From Halictus rubicundus (lineage: Eukaryota > Arthropoda > Insecta > Hymenoptera > Halictidae): a DNA stretch of 64,000 bases. Both the position numbers and the translations under genes were made by a program. The notes beneath the pieces were generated by a model. It was not told where the DNA came from and did not search any database. It saw nothing but the letters and a program-made list of their open reading frames with translations. Shown here piece by piece: positions 53,112 to 64,000 of the stretch (position 1 is its first letter; the number at the start of each line of letters is the position of its first letter). The stretch is from contig NW_027488817.1 of the NCBI RefSeq assembly GCF_050948215.1, positions 186,001 through 250,000 of the forward strand, in the 5' to 3' direction.

Positions 53112-55128
53112 AGCTTTCCCGGGTGATAGAAACCAGGCACGCGTCGCTGGGACACTCTAGGCTGGAGACCCTTAGACTATCCAAAATTTATGGCGTCCAC
53201 TTGCGCTATTGAGTTCGTCGCTAGGAACTACAAGGACACATCTGTCCGCTAAGTGGCCAAAAACGTTAAAGACGTTTTCTCACAAATAGCGTCTTATGCT
53301 GTGCAAACCATAAATCTTTCTTGGTGCTGGTGCGCTGAAGATTTCTCTTCCGGCGCCCCGCTAGCCGCTACACTATCCTATCCTCTATCCTATTCTATAC
53401 TCTACCCTATCCTATCCTCTATCGCCTCCAGTCCTCTATCCTATACAATCCCCTATCATATCCTCTATCGTCTCCTATCCTCTATCCTATCCAATCCCCT
53501 ATCCTATCCTCTATCTTATCCTATCCTCTATCCTATCCAATCCTCTATCCTATCCCCTATCCTATCCTCTATCCTATCCTCTATCCTATCCTCTATCCTA
53601 TCCTATCCTCTATCGTCTCCAGTCCTCTATCTTATACAATCCCCTATCATATCCTCTATCGTCTCCTACCCTCTATCCTATCCAATCCCCTATCCTATCA
53701 TCTATCCTATCCTATCCTCTATCCGATCCTATCCTCTATCCTATCCTATCCTCTATCCTATCCTATCCTCTATCCTATCCTATCCTCTATCCTATCCTAT
53801 CCTCTATCCTATCCTATCCTCTATCCTATCCTATCCTATCCTATCCTCTATCCTATCCTATCCTCTATAATATCATATCCTCTATCCTATCCTATCCTCT
53901 ATCCTATCCTATCCTCTATCCTATCCTATCCTTTCCTCTATCGTATCCTATCCTCTATCGTCTCCAGTCCTCTATCTTATACAATCCCCTATCATATCCT
54001 CTATCGTCTCCTACCCTCTATCCTATCCAATCCCCTATCCTATCCTCTATCTTATCCTATCCTCTATCCTATCCTATCCTCATTCCTATCCTATCCTCTA
54101 TCCTATCCTATCCTCCATCCTATCCTATCCTCTATCCTATCCAATCCTATATCCTATCCTCTATTAACTCCAATCCTCTATCCTATCCTATCCTCTATCC
54201 TATCCTATGCTCTATCCTATCCTATCCTCTATAATATCCTATCCTATCCTCTATCCTATCCTATCCTCTATCCTATCCTATCCTCTATCCTATCCTATCC
54301 TCTATCCTATCCTCTCCTCTATCCTATCCTATCCTCCATCCTATCCTATCCTCTATCCTATCCTATCCTCCTTCCTATCCTATCCTATCCTCTATCCTAT
54401 CCTATCCTCTATCCTATCCTATCCTCTATCCTATCCTATCCTCTATCCTATCCTATCCTCTATCCTATCCTATCCTCTATCCTATCCTAGCCTCTATCGT
54501 CTCCAGTCCTCTATCCTATACAATCCCCTATCATATCCTCTATCGTCTCCTATCCTCTATCCTATCCAATCCCCTATCCTATCCTCTATCTTATCCTATC
54601 CTCTATCCTATCCTATCCTCATTCCTATCCTATCCTCTATCCTATCCTATCCTCCATCCTATCCTATCCTCTATCCTATCCAATCCTATATCCTATCCTA
54701 TCCGCTTTCCTGTCCTACCCTCTATCCGATAATATCACCTATTCTATCCAATCCTCTATCCTATCCTCTGTTCTATCCACTATCGTATAATATCCACTAT
54801 CCTACCCAATCCTATATCCTATCCTCTATACACTCCAATCCTCTATCCTATCCTATCCTCTATCCTATCCTATCCTTTATCCTATCCTATCCTCTATAAT
54901 ATCCTATCCTCTATCCTATTCTAACCTCTATCGTCTCCAGTCCTCTATCCTATCCAATCCCCTATCCTATCCTCTATCATATCCTATCCTCTATCCTATC
55001 CTATCCTCATTCCTATCCTATCCTCTATCCTATCCTATCCTCTGTCCTATCCAATCCTATATCCTATCCCATCCGCTATCCTATCCTATCCTCTATCCTA
55101 TCCTATCCTCTATCCTATCCTATCCAAT

Positions 55129-55250
55129 CCTCTATCCTATCCTCTATCCTATCCTCTATCCTATCCTCTATCCTATCCTCTATCCTATCCTCTATCCTAT
55201 CCTCTATCCTATCCTCTATCCTATACTCTATCCTATCCTCTATCCTATCC
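55129..55250 (+). repeat. Pure 12-mer run
   Basis: About ten consecutive copies of the 12-bp word TATCCTATCCTC, with one ATACTC variant. It is bounded on both sides by 17-mer sequence and is the clearest place where the array switches repeat length. Confidence 0.85.
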
Positions 55251-55861
55251 TATCCTCTATCCTATCCTATCCTCTATCCTATCCTATCCTCTATCCTATC
55301 CTATCCTCTATCCTATCCTATCCTCTATCCTATCCTATCCTCTATCCTATCCTATCCTCTATCCAATCCAATCCTCTATCCTATCCTCTATCCTATCCTA
55401 TCCTCTGTCCTATCCACTATCGTATCCTATCCTCTATCCTATCCAATCCTATATCCTATCCTCTATCTAATCCAATCCTCTATCCTATCCTATCCTCTAT
55501 CCTATCCTATCCTCTATCCTATCCTATCCGCTATCCTGTCCTACCCTCTATCCTATAATATCACCTATTCTATCCAATCCTCTGTCTTATCCACTATCGT
55601 ATAATATCCTCTATCCTATCCAATCCTATATCCTATCCTCTATACACTCCCATCCTCTATCCTACCCTATCCTCTATCCTATCCTACCCTCTATAATATC
55701 CTATCCTCTATCCTATCATATCCTCTATCCTATCCTATCCTCATTCCTATCGTATCCTCTATCCTATCCAATCCTCTATCCTATTCTATACTCTACCCTA
55801 TCCTATCCGCTATCCTATCCTATCCTCTATCCTATCCTATCCTCTATAATATCCTATCCTC

Positions 55862-56030
55862 TATCCTATCCTATTCGCTATCCTATCCAATCCTCTATCC
55901 TATAAAATCCTCAAATCCTCTCCAATCCTCTATCCTATCCTCTATCCTATCCTATTCGCTATCCTATCCAATCCTCTATCCTATAAAATCCTCAAATCCT
56001 CTCCAATCCTCTATCCTATCCTCTATCCTA
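55862..56030 (+). repeat. 81-bp tandem duplication
   Basis: The rare string CTATAAAATCCTCAAATCC, preceded by CCTATTCGC, occurs at 55,901 and 55,982, an 81-bp offset. Confidence 0.82.
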
Positions 56031-56306
56031 TCTTCTATCCTATCCTATCCTCTATAAGATCGTATTCTCTATAATATCGTATCCTCCATCGTATCCTATC
56101 CTCTTTCCTATAATATCATTTATCCTATCCCATTCTCTATCTTATCCTATCCTCTCTCCAATCCTATTCTCAATCCTATCCTATCCACAATCCTATCCTA
56201 TCCTCTATCCTATCCTATCCTCTATCCTATCCTATCCTCTATCCTATCCTATCCTATCCTATCCTATCCTCTATCCTATCCTATCCTCTATCCTATCCTA
56301 TCCTAT

Positions 56307-57370
56307 CTATTATCGTATCCTCTATAATATCGTATCCCCCATCCTATCCTATCCTCTTTGCTATCCTATCCTCAATCCTATCGTGTCCTCTATAATATGG
56401 TATCCTCTATAATATCGTATCCGCTATCCTATCCTATCCTCTATCCTATAATATCATCTATCCTATCCTATTCTCTATCCTACCCTATCCTCCATCCTAT
56501 CCTATCCTCTATCGTCTCCTATCCTCTATCCTATCCCATCCTCTATCCTATCCTATTCTCTATCCTATCCTCTCTCCTATCCTATCCTCTATCCTATCCT
56601 ATCCTTTATAATATCGTATCCTCTATGATATTCTATCCTCTATCCTGTAATATCATCTAATCCTATCCTATTCTCTATCCTATCCTATCCTCTATCCTAT
56701 CCCATCGACTATCGTCTGCTATATCCTATCCTCTATCCTATCCTATCAACTATCGTCTGCTATATCCTATCCTATCTACTATCCTATCCTATCCTCAATC
56801 CTATTCTATCCTCTATCGCCTGCTCTATCCTATCCTATCCACCATCCTATCCTATCCTCAATCCTATCCTATACTCCATCCTATCCTATCCTCTATCCTA
56901 TCCTATCCTATCCTATCCTATCCTATCCTCTATCCTATCCTATCCTCTATCCTATCCTATCCTATCTATTATCGTATCCTCTATAATATCGTATCCCCCA
57001 TCCTATCCTATCCTCTTTGCTATCCTATCCTCAATCCTATCGTGTCCTCTATAATATCGTATCCTCTATAATATCGTATCCGCTATCCTATCCTATAATA
57101 TCATCTATAATATCCTATTCTCTATCCTACCCTATCCTCCATCCTATCCTATCCTCTATCGTCTCCTATCCTCTATCCTATCCCATCCTCTATCCTATCC
57201 TATTCTCTATCCTATCCTCTCTCCTATCCTATCCTCTATCCTATCCTATCCTTTATAATATCGTATCCTCTATGATATTCTATCCTCTATCCTGTAATAT
57301 CATCTAATCCTATCCTATTCTCTATCCTATCCTATCCTCTATCCTATCCCATCGACTATCGTCTGCTATA
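56307..57370 (+). repeat. Two tandem copies, 659-bp offset
   Basis: Strings CTATTATCGTATCC, CCCCCATCC, CTTTGCTATCC, CGTGTCC and CATCTAATCC recur at a 659-bp offset (56,307 and 56,966). The second copy has a shortened CTATCCTATAATATC segment and CATCTATAATATCC. Confidence 0.82.
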
Positions 57371-57699
57371 TCCTATCCTCTATCATATCCTATATTCCAT
57401 CCTATCCTCTATCCTTTATCCTATCCTATCCTCCATCCTATCCTCTATCCTATCCTATCCTTTATCCTGTCCTATCCTCTATCCTATCCTATCCTATATC
57501 CTATCCTATTCTCTATCCTGCATCCTATCCTATTCTCTATCCTATATCCTATCCTATTCTGTATCCTATCCTATACTCTATACTATCCTATCCTCTATCC
57601 TATCCTATCCTCCATCCTATCCTATCCTCTATCCTATCCTATCCTCTATCCTACCCCATCCTCTATCCTATCCTATCCACTATCCTATCCTATCCTCCA

Positions 57700-58210
57700 T
57701 CCTACCTTCTATCCTAACCTATCCTCAATCCTATCCTAACCACTATCCTATAATATCCTCTACCCCATACTCTATGCTATCCTATCCTCTATCCTATCCT
57801 ATCCTCTATTCTATCCTATCCTCTATCCTATCCTAGGCTCAATCCTATCCTATCCTCTATCCTATCCTATCCTCCATCCTATCCTCTATCCTATCCTATC
57901 CTCTATCCTATCCTATCCTCTATCCTATCCTATCCTCTATCCTATCCTATCCTCTATCCTATCCTATCCTCTATCCTATCCTATCCTCTAACCTACCCTA
58001 TCCTCTATCCTATCCTATACACTATCCTATCCTATCCTCTATCCTACCTTCTATCCTAACCTATCCTCAATCCTATCCTATCCACTATCCTATAATATCC
58101 TCTACCCCATACTCTATGCTATCCTATCCTCTATCCTATCCTATCCTCTATTCTATCCTATCCTCTATCCTATCCTAGGCTCAATCCTATCCTATCCTTT
58201 ATCCTATCCT
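57700..58210 (+). repeat. 342-bp-offset duplication
   Basis: CTACCCCATACTCTATGC occurs at about 57,760 and 58,102, with CTACCTTC and CTAGGCTC in the same order around both; the offset is 342 bp. Confidence 0.8.
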
Positions 58211-58329
58211 ATCCTCCATCCTATCCTCTATCCTATCCTATCCTCTATCCTATCCTATCCTCTATTCTATCCTATCCTCTATCCTATCCTATCCTCTATC
58301 CTATCCTATCCTCCATCCTATCCTATCCT

Positions 58330-59850
58330 CTATCCTATGCTATCCTCTATACTATCCTATCCTCCAACCTACCCTATCCTCTATCATATCGTATCCTCTA
58401 TCCTATCCTATCCTCTATCCTATAATATCCTATATACTATCCTATTATCTATCCTATATCCTATCCTATTCTCTATCCAATCCTATACCCTATACTATCC
58501 TATCCTCTGTCATATCCTATCTTCCATCCTATCCTATCCTCTATCCTATCTTATCCTCTATCCTATCCTATTCTCCAGCCTCTATCCTATCCTCTATCCC
58601 ACGCTACCCTGCATCTTCTATCGTATCATCTATCCTATCCTATCCTATCCTCCATTCTATCCTATCGTCTATCCTATCCTATCCTCTAAACTATCCACTC
58701 CTCCATCCTATCCTCTATCGTATCCTCTATCCTATCCTACTCTATCCTCTATTCTATACTATCCTCTATCCTATCCTATCCTCTATCCTATCCTATCCCC
58801 TATACTATCCTATCCTCTATGCTATCCTATCGTCTATCATAACCTATCATCCATCGCACCCTCTATCGTATATCCTATCTTATCCTCTATCCTATCCTAT
58901 CCTCCATCCTCTATCCTATACTCTATCCTATCCTCTATCCTATCCTATCCTCTATCCTCTCCTATCCTCCATCCTACCCTATCCTCCATCATATCGTATC
59001 CTCTATCCTATCCTATCCTCTATCCTATAACGTCCTATATCCTATCCTATTATCTATCCTATATCCTATCCTATTCTCTATCCAATCCTATACTCTATAC
59101 TATCCTATCCTCTGTCATGACCTATCATCCATCCTACCCCATCCTCTATCCTATTTTATCCTCTATCCAATCCTACCCTCAATCCTATCCTATCCTCCAT
59201 CCTATCCTATCCTCAATCCAACCCCATCTTCTATCCTATCCTATAATCTATCCTATCCTATCCTCTACCCTATCCTATCATCCATCTTTCCTCTATCGTC
59301 TATCCTGTATTATCCTCCATCCTATCCTATCCTATCCTCTATCCTACGCTACCCTACATCTTCTATCGTATCATCTATCCTATCCTCCATCCTATCCTAT
59401 CCTCTTTCCAATCGTATCCTCAATCCTATTCTATCCTCTATCATATCCTATCATCCATCCTATCCTCTATCCTTTCCTATCCTGTATCCTATCCTATCCT
59501 CTATCCTATCCTATCCTCTATCCTATCCTATCCTCTATCCTATCCTATCCTCCATTCTATCCTATCCTCTATCCTATCCTATCCTCTATCCTGTCCTATC
59601 CTCTATCCTATCCTATCATCCATCGCATCCTCTATCGTCTATCCTATCCTATCCTCTGTCATATCGTATCCTCTATCCTATCCTATCCTCTATCCTATAA
59701 TATCCTATATCCTATCCTATTATCTATCCTATATCCTATCCTATTCTCTATCCAATCCTATACTCTATCCTATAATATCCTATTATCTATCCTATATCCT
59801 ATCCTATTCTCTATCCAAACCTATACTCTATACTATCTTATCCTCTGTCA
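58330..59850 (+). repeat. CTATTATCTATCC / CTACATCTTC block family
   Basis: A block with CCTATTATCTATCCTATATCC near 58,443, 59,050, 59,718 and 59,784, and a CGCTACCCTGCATCTTC string at 58,593 with its variant CGCTACCCTACATCTTC near 59,346. Members differ by scattered substitutions, so these are older duplicates. Confidence 0.7.
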
Positions 59851-59882
59851 TATCCTATCATCCATCCTATCCTATCCTCTAT

Positions 59883-61230
59883 CCTATAATATCATCTATC
59901 CCTTCCTATTCTCTATCCTACCCTATCCTCCATCCTATCCTATCCTCTATCGTCTCCTATCCTCTATCCTATCCCATCCTCCATCCTATCCTATTCTCTA
60001 TCCTATCCTCTCTCCTATCCTATCCTCTATCCTATCCTATCCTTTATAAAATCGTATCCTCTATGATATTCTATCCTCTATCCTGTAATATCATCTAATC
60101 CTATCCTATTCTCTATCCTATCCTATCCTCTATCCTATCCCATCGACTATCGTCTGCTATATCCTATCCTCTATCCTATCCTATCAACTATCGTCTGCTA
60201 TATCCTATCCTATCTACTATCCTATCCTATCCTCAATCCTATTCTATCCTCTATCGCCTGCTCTATCCTATCCTATCCACCATCCTATAATATCCTCAAT
60301 CCTATCCTATACTCCATGCTATCCTATCCGCTATCCTATACTATCCTCTATCATATCCTATTCTCTACCCTATCCTATCCTACCCTCTATCCTATCCTAT
60401 CCTCTATCCTATCATATCCTATCCTATCCTCTATCCTACCCTATCCTCTATCCTATCCTCTATCTTATCCTATCCTATCCTCTATCCTATCCGATCCTCT
60501 ATCCTATCCAATCCTGTATCCTATCCTCTATCCTATTCTATACTCTATCCTATCCTATCGTCTATAATATCGGATCCTCTATCCTATCCTATCCTCTATC
60601 CTATCTAAACCCCTATCCTATCCTATCCTCTATCCTATCCTATCCTATCTATTATCGTATCCTCTATAATATCGTATCCTCCATCCTATCCTATCCTCTT
60701 TGCTATCCTATCCTCAATCCTATCGTGTCCTCTATAATATCGTATCCTCTATAATATCGTATCCGCTATCCTATCCTATAATATCATCTATAATATCCTA
60801 TTCTCTATCCTACCCTATCCTCCATCCTATCCTATCCTCTATCGTCTCCTATCCTCTATCCTATCCCATCCTCTATCCTATCCTATTCTCTATCCTATCC
60901 TCTCTCCTATCCTATCCTCTATCCTATCCTATCCTTTATAATATCGTATCCTCTATCATATTCTATCCTCTATCCTATAATATCATCTAATCCTATCCTA
61001 TTCTCTATCCTATCCTATCCTCTATCCTATCCCATCGACTATCGTCTGCTATATCCTATCCTCTATCCTATCCTATCAACTATCGTCTGCTATATCCTAT
61101 CCTATCTACTATCCTATCCTATCCTCAATCCTATCCTATCCTCTATCGCCTGCTCTATCCTATCCTATCCACCATCCTATCCTATCCTCAATCCTATCCT
61201 ATACTCCATCCTATCCTATCCGCTATCCTA
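59883..61230 (+). repeat. Further copies of the 56.3-kb block
   Basis: A copy beginning CTATTATCG at 60,649 matches the 56,966 copy closely (CCTCCATCC replaces CCCCCATCC; CATATTC replaces GATATTC). A partial copy from about 59,883 to 60,312 lacks the CTATTATCG head and has TTTATAAAATCG in place of TTTATAATATCG. Together with 56,307 and 56,966 this makes a four-member family. Confidence 0.78.
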
Positions 61231-62296
61231 TAGTATCCTCTATCATATCCTATCCTCTACCCTATCCTATCCTATCCTCTATCCTATCCTATCCTCTATC
61301 CTATCATATCCTATCCTATCCTCTATCCTACCCTATCCTATATCCTATCCTCTATCTTATCCTATCCTATCCTCTATCCTATCCTATCCTCTATCCTATC
61401 CGATCCTCTATCCTATCCTATCCACTATCCTATCCTCTATCCTATCCTATTGTCTATCGTCTCCTGTTCTCTATCCTACCCAATCCCCTATCCTATCCTC
61501 TATCTTATCTTATCCTATCCTCTATCCTATCCGATCCTCTATCATATCCTATCCTCTTTCCTATAATATCCTCTATGCTATCCTATCCTCAAACCTATCC
61601 TATCCTCATTCCTATCCTCTACTCCATCCTATCCTATCCGCTATCCTATCCTATCCTCTATCCTTTCCTATCCCATCCTATATCCTATCCTCTATCCTAT
61701 CCTATCCTATCCTCTATCCTATCCTATCCTCTAACTTATCCTATCCTCTATCCTATCTTATCCTCTGTCCTATTCTATACTCTATCCTATCCTTTCCGCC
61801 ATCCTATCCAATCCTGTCCTCTATCGTATCCTATCCTCTATCCTATCCAATCTCCTATCTTATCCTCTATCCGATCCTATCCTTTATCCTATCCTATCCT
61901 CTATAATATCGTTTCCTCTGTCCTATAATGTCCTCTATACTATAATATCATCTATCCTATCCTATTCTCTATCCTATCCTATCCTATCCTCTATCGTATC
62001 CTATCCTCTATCGTATCCCATCCTCTATCGTATCCTATCCTCTATCGTATCCTATCCTCTATCCTATTCAATCCTATATCCTATACTCTATCCTATCCTA
62101 TCCTCTATCGCATCCTATCCCCTATGCTATCCTATCCTCTATCCTATTCTATCCTCTATAGTCTCCAATCCTCTATCCTATCCTCTATCCTATCTTATAT
62201 ACTATCCTATCCTCTATAAGATCGTATTCTCTATAATATCGTATCCTCCATCGTATCCTATCCTCTTTCCTATAATATCATCTAACCTATCCCATT

Positions 62297-62592
62297 CTCT
62301 ATCCTATCCAATCCCCTATAATATCCTCTATCCTATCGTATCCTCTATCCTATCCAATCCTATATCGTATCCTCTATCCTATCCTATCCTCTATCCTATC
62401 CAATCCTATATCCTATCCTCTATCCATTCCTCAATCTTATCCTATCCTCTATCCTATCATATCCTGTTTTATATCCCATCCTCTATCCTATCCTATCCTA
62501 ACCTCTAACCTATCCTATCTTCAATCCTATCCTATCCTCTATCCTATCCAACCCCCTATCCTATCCTCTATCGTATCCTATCCTCTATCCTA
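62297..62592 (+). repeat. Dispersed copy of the 45.8-46.1-kb segment
   Basis: CCATTCCTCAATC, CCTGTTTTATATCCCATCC and CCTAACCTCTAACC lie in the same order at 45,921 onwards and 62,423 onwards, an offset of 16,502 bp that spans island 2. The match covers about 250-300 bp, with few differences (CCAATCCCC versus CCAACCCC, for example). Confidence 0.83.
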
Positions 62593-64000
62593 TCCAATCC
62601 CCTACCCTATTCTCTATCCTATCCAATACTCGATCCTATTCTATCATCTATAATATCGTATCCTCTATCCTATCCTATCCTCTATCCTACCATATCCTGT
62701 ATTATATCCTATCCCCTATCCTATCCAATCCCCGATCCTATCCTCTATCCTACCCTTTCCGCTATGCTATCCTATCCTCTATAATATCGTATCCTCTGTC
62801 CTAGCCTTCCTCTATCCTACAATATCATCTATTGTATCCTATCCTCTATCCTATCCTATCCTATCCTCTATCTTATAATATCCTCTATCCTATCCAATCC
62901 TCTATCCTATCCTCTATCCTATTCTCTATCCAATCCTATCCTCTATCGTCTCCCATCCTCTATCCTGTCCTCTATCTATCCTATCGTATACTCTATCCTA
63001 TCCAATCCTCTATCCTATCCTATTCTCAATCCTATCCAATCCCCTATCCTATTCTCTATCCTATCCAATATTCGATTTTATTCTATCATCTATAATATCG
63101 TATACTCTATCCTATCCTATCCTCTATCCTATCCAATCCCCTATCCTATCCTATCCTCTATCCTATCCAATCCCCTATCCTATTCTCTATCCTATCCAAT
63201 ACTCGGTCCTATTCTATCATCTATAATATCGTATCCTCTATCCTATCCTATCCTCTATCCTATCCAATACCCTATCCTATCCTCTATCATATCCTATCCT
63301 CTATCATATCCAATCCGATATCCTATCCTCAATCCCATCCTATCTTCTATCCTATCCATTCCTATATCCTATCCTCTATCCTATCCTCAATCTTATCCTA
63401 TCCTCTATCCTATCCAATCCCCTATCCTATTCTCTATCCTATCCAATATTCGATTTTATTCTATCATCTATAATATCGTATCCCCTATCCTATCCTATCC
63501 TCTATCCTATAACATCATCTATCCTATCCTCTTCTCTATCCTATCCTATCCTCTATAATATCGTATCCTGTATCCTATCCTGTCCACTATCCTATCGTAT
63601 CCTAAATCGTATTATATCATCTATCGTGTCCTATCCTCTATCCTATCCAATCCTCTATCCTATCCGATCCTCTATCCTATCCTATCCTCTAAATATCGTA
63701 TCCTCTATCATATCCTATCCTCTATCCTATCCAATCCCCTATCCTATCCTATCCTCTATCCTATCCAATCCCCTATCCTATTCTCTATCCTATCCAATAC
63801 TCGATCCTATTCTATCATCTATAATATCGTATCCTCTACCCTATACTATCCTCTATCCTATCCAATACCCTATCCTATCCTCTATCCTATCCTATCCTCT
63901 ATCCTATCCTATCCTCTATCCTATCCTATCCTCTATCCTATCCTATCCTATCCTCTATCCTATCCTATCCTCTATCCTATCCTATCCTCTATCCTATCCT
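62593..64000 (+). repeat. Array C, section 3 with CCAATAC/TTCGAT words
   Basis: A word of about 40 bp (CCAATACTCGATCC or CCAATATTCGATTT followed by CTATCATCTATAATATCG) occurs five times, at 62,624, 63,066, 63,197, 63,444 and 63,795. The window ends in consensus 17-mers, so the array continues to the right. Confidence 0.85.

Larger units (their letters stand above)
52630..53371. mobile_element. Unique island 2, LTR-like relic (tentative)
   Basis: 742 bp of GC-richer unique DNA inserted in the satellite. Near its left edge a TATATAAG box (52,643) is followed 66 bp later by AATAAA (52,709), the compact promoter plus polyadenylation arrangement seen in many retrotransposon LTRs. I could not identify TG...CA termini, a primer-binding site, a polypurine tract or any gag/pol coding sequence. 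A target-site duplication cannot be recognised inside satellite. It carries three copies of a TACG(T/C)GACTG direct repeat and a perfect 13-bp inverted repeat. Alternatives are a fragment of another transposon or an unrelated captured segment. Confidence 0.4.
53372..56060 (+). repeat. Array C, section 1
   Basis: Satellite resumes in the same orientation as arrays A and B. CGTCTCCAGTCC words recur (53,420, 53,612, 53,955, 54,499, 54,932), and a ATCACCTATTC word appears near 54,725 and 55,560. Consensus runs lie near 53,720-53,830 and 55,245-55,355. No unique DNA and no genes. Confidence 0.93.
56061..62300 (+). repeat. Array C, section 2 (most diverged satellite)
   Basis: Dense variants: ATAATATCG, ATCGACTATCGTCTGC, CCCCCATCC, CTAGGCTC, CCACGC. 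The CTATCGTCTGCTATATCC word appears restricted to about 56,700-61,150. Block copies listed separately account for much of it. Consensus 17-mers persist only in short stretches, for example 57,880-57,985. No unique DNA and no genes. Confidence 0.92.

Noticed and set aside
52630..53371. rRNA or tRNA gene in the GC-richer island
   Set aside because: I could not fit a cloverleaf or internal promoter boxes, nor any rRNA core sequence.
53253..53870. Frame joining the end of island 2 to satellite
   Set aside because: It begins at GTG immediately after an in-frame TAA, has no ATG in the unique part, and then becomes satellite.
1..64000. CRISPR array interpretation of the regular repeats
   Set aside because: There are no unique spacers, the repeat is contiguous, and no cas genes are present.
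1..64000. CENP-B-box-like 17-mer, suggesting a centromere
   Set aside because: Only the length matches. The repeat lacks the TTCG and CGGG cores of the box. Centromere identity cannot be judged from sequence alone.
1..64000. Genes on the minus strand
   Set aside because: Within the satellite the minus strand meets TAG in all frames every 51 bp. I found no minus-strand gene candidate in the islands.

Overview
This window is almost entirely tandem-repeat (satellite) DNA from a eukaryotic nuclear genome. About 61 kb of the 64 kb is built from one pentamer, TATCC, punctuated by TC. The dominant word is the 17-mer TATCCTATCCTATCCTC (three pentamers plus TC); a 12-mer (two pentamers plus TC) and occasional longer words are interspersed. 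Two unique islands, 17,506-19,480 and about 52,630-53,371, interrupt the array. They contain canonical-looking splice sites, a TATA box, AATAAA signals and microsatellites, which points to a eukaryote. An arthropod is possible from the AT-rich, short-intron style of the first island, but that is weak inference and I name no species.

Layout. Array A (1-17,505): its left half is rich in point variants (CATCTAACATTT and ACCATTTATCC types); its right half has five copies of a conserved block of about 465 bp separated by homogeneous 17-mer runs. Island 1 (17,506-19,480): a T11 tract, an AT-rich stretch, a perfect 11-bp hairpin, a G11 run, a (TC)9 run, and three acceptor-like splice modules followed by AATAAA. 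Array B (19,481-52,629): a succession of local higher-order-repeat families, each with private variants, including duplications at offsets of 1,466, 3,121, 2,892, 2,159, 619, 2,656 and 3,667 bp. Island 2 (52,630-53,371): GC-richer, with a TATA box and AATAAA 66 bp apart (LTR-like), a perfect 13-bp inverted repeat and three copies of a short direct repeat. Array C (53,372-64,000): the most diverged part. It includes a pure 12-mer run, several duplicated blocks, and a segment nearly identical to one 16.5 kb away on the other side of island 2. All three arrays run in the same orientation (C-rich strand on +).

Coding content. I support no protein-coding gene with confidence. The very long open frames on the + strand (up to 7.6 kb) arise because the repeat contains no stop trinucleotide on that strand. 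Since 17 is not a multiple of 3, all three frames read the same 17-residue periodic Ser/Tyr/Pro/Leu/Ile polymer. They overlap each other in different frames, several begin at GTG or TTG, and they end only where a variant creates TAA or TAG. The only candidate transcript is a three-exon-like unit in island 1 (about 18,699-19,390), whose predicted splicing leaves 108 open codons but no visible start codon.

How the parts relate. The satellite seems to evolve by local duplication of variant-bearing blocks. In two well-aligned block pairs the length difference is exactly one 17-bp unit, and in another exactly one 12-bp unit. The islands look like insertions into, or relics inside, a pre-existing array. 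All coordinates were read by eye, so block edges are approximate unless a specific motif position is given.
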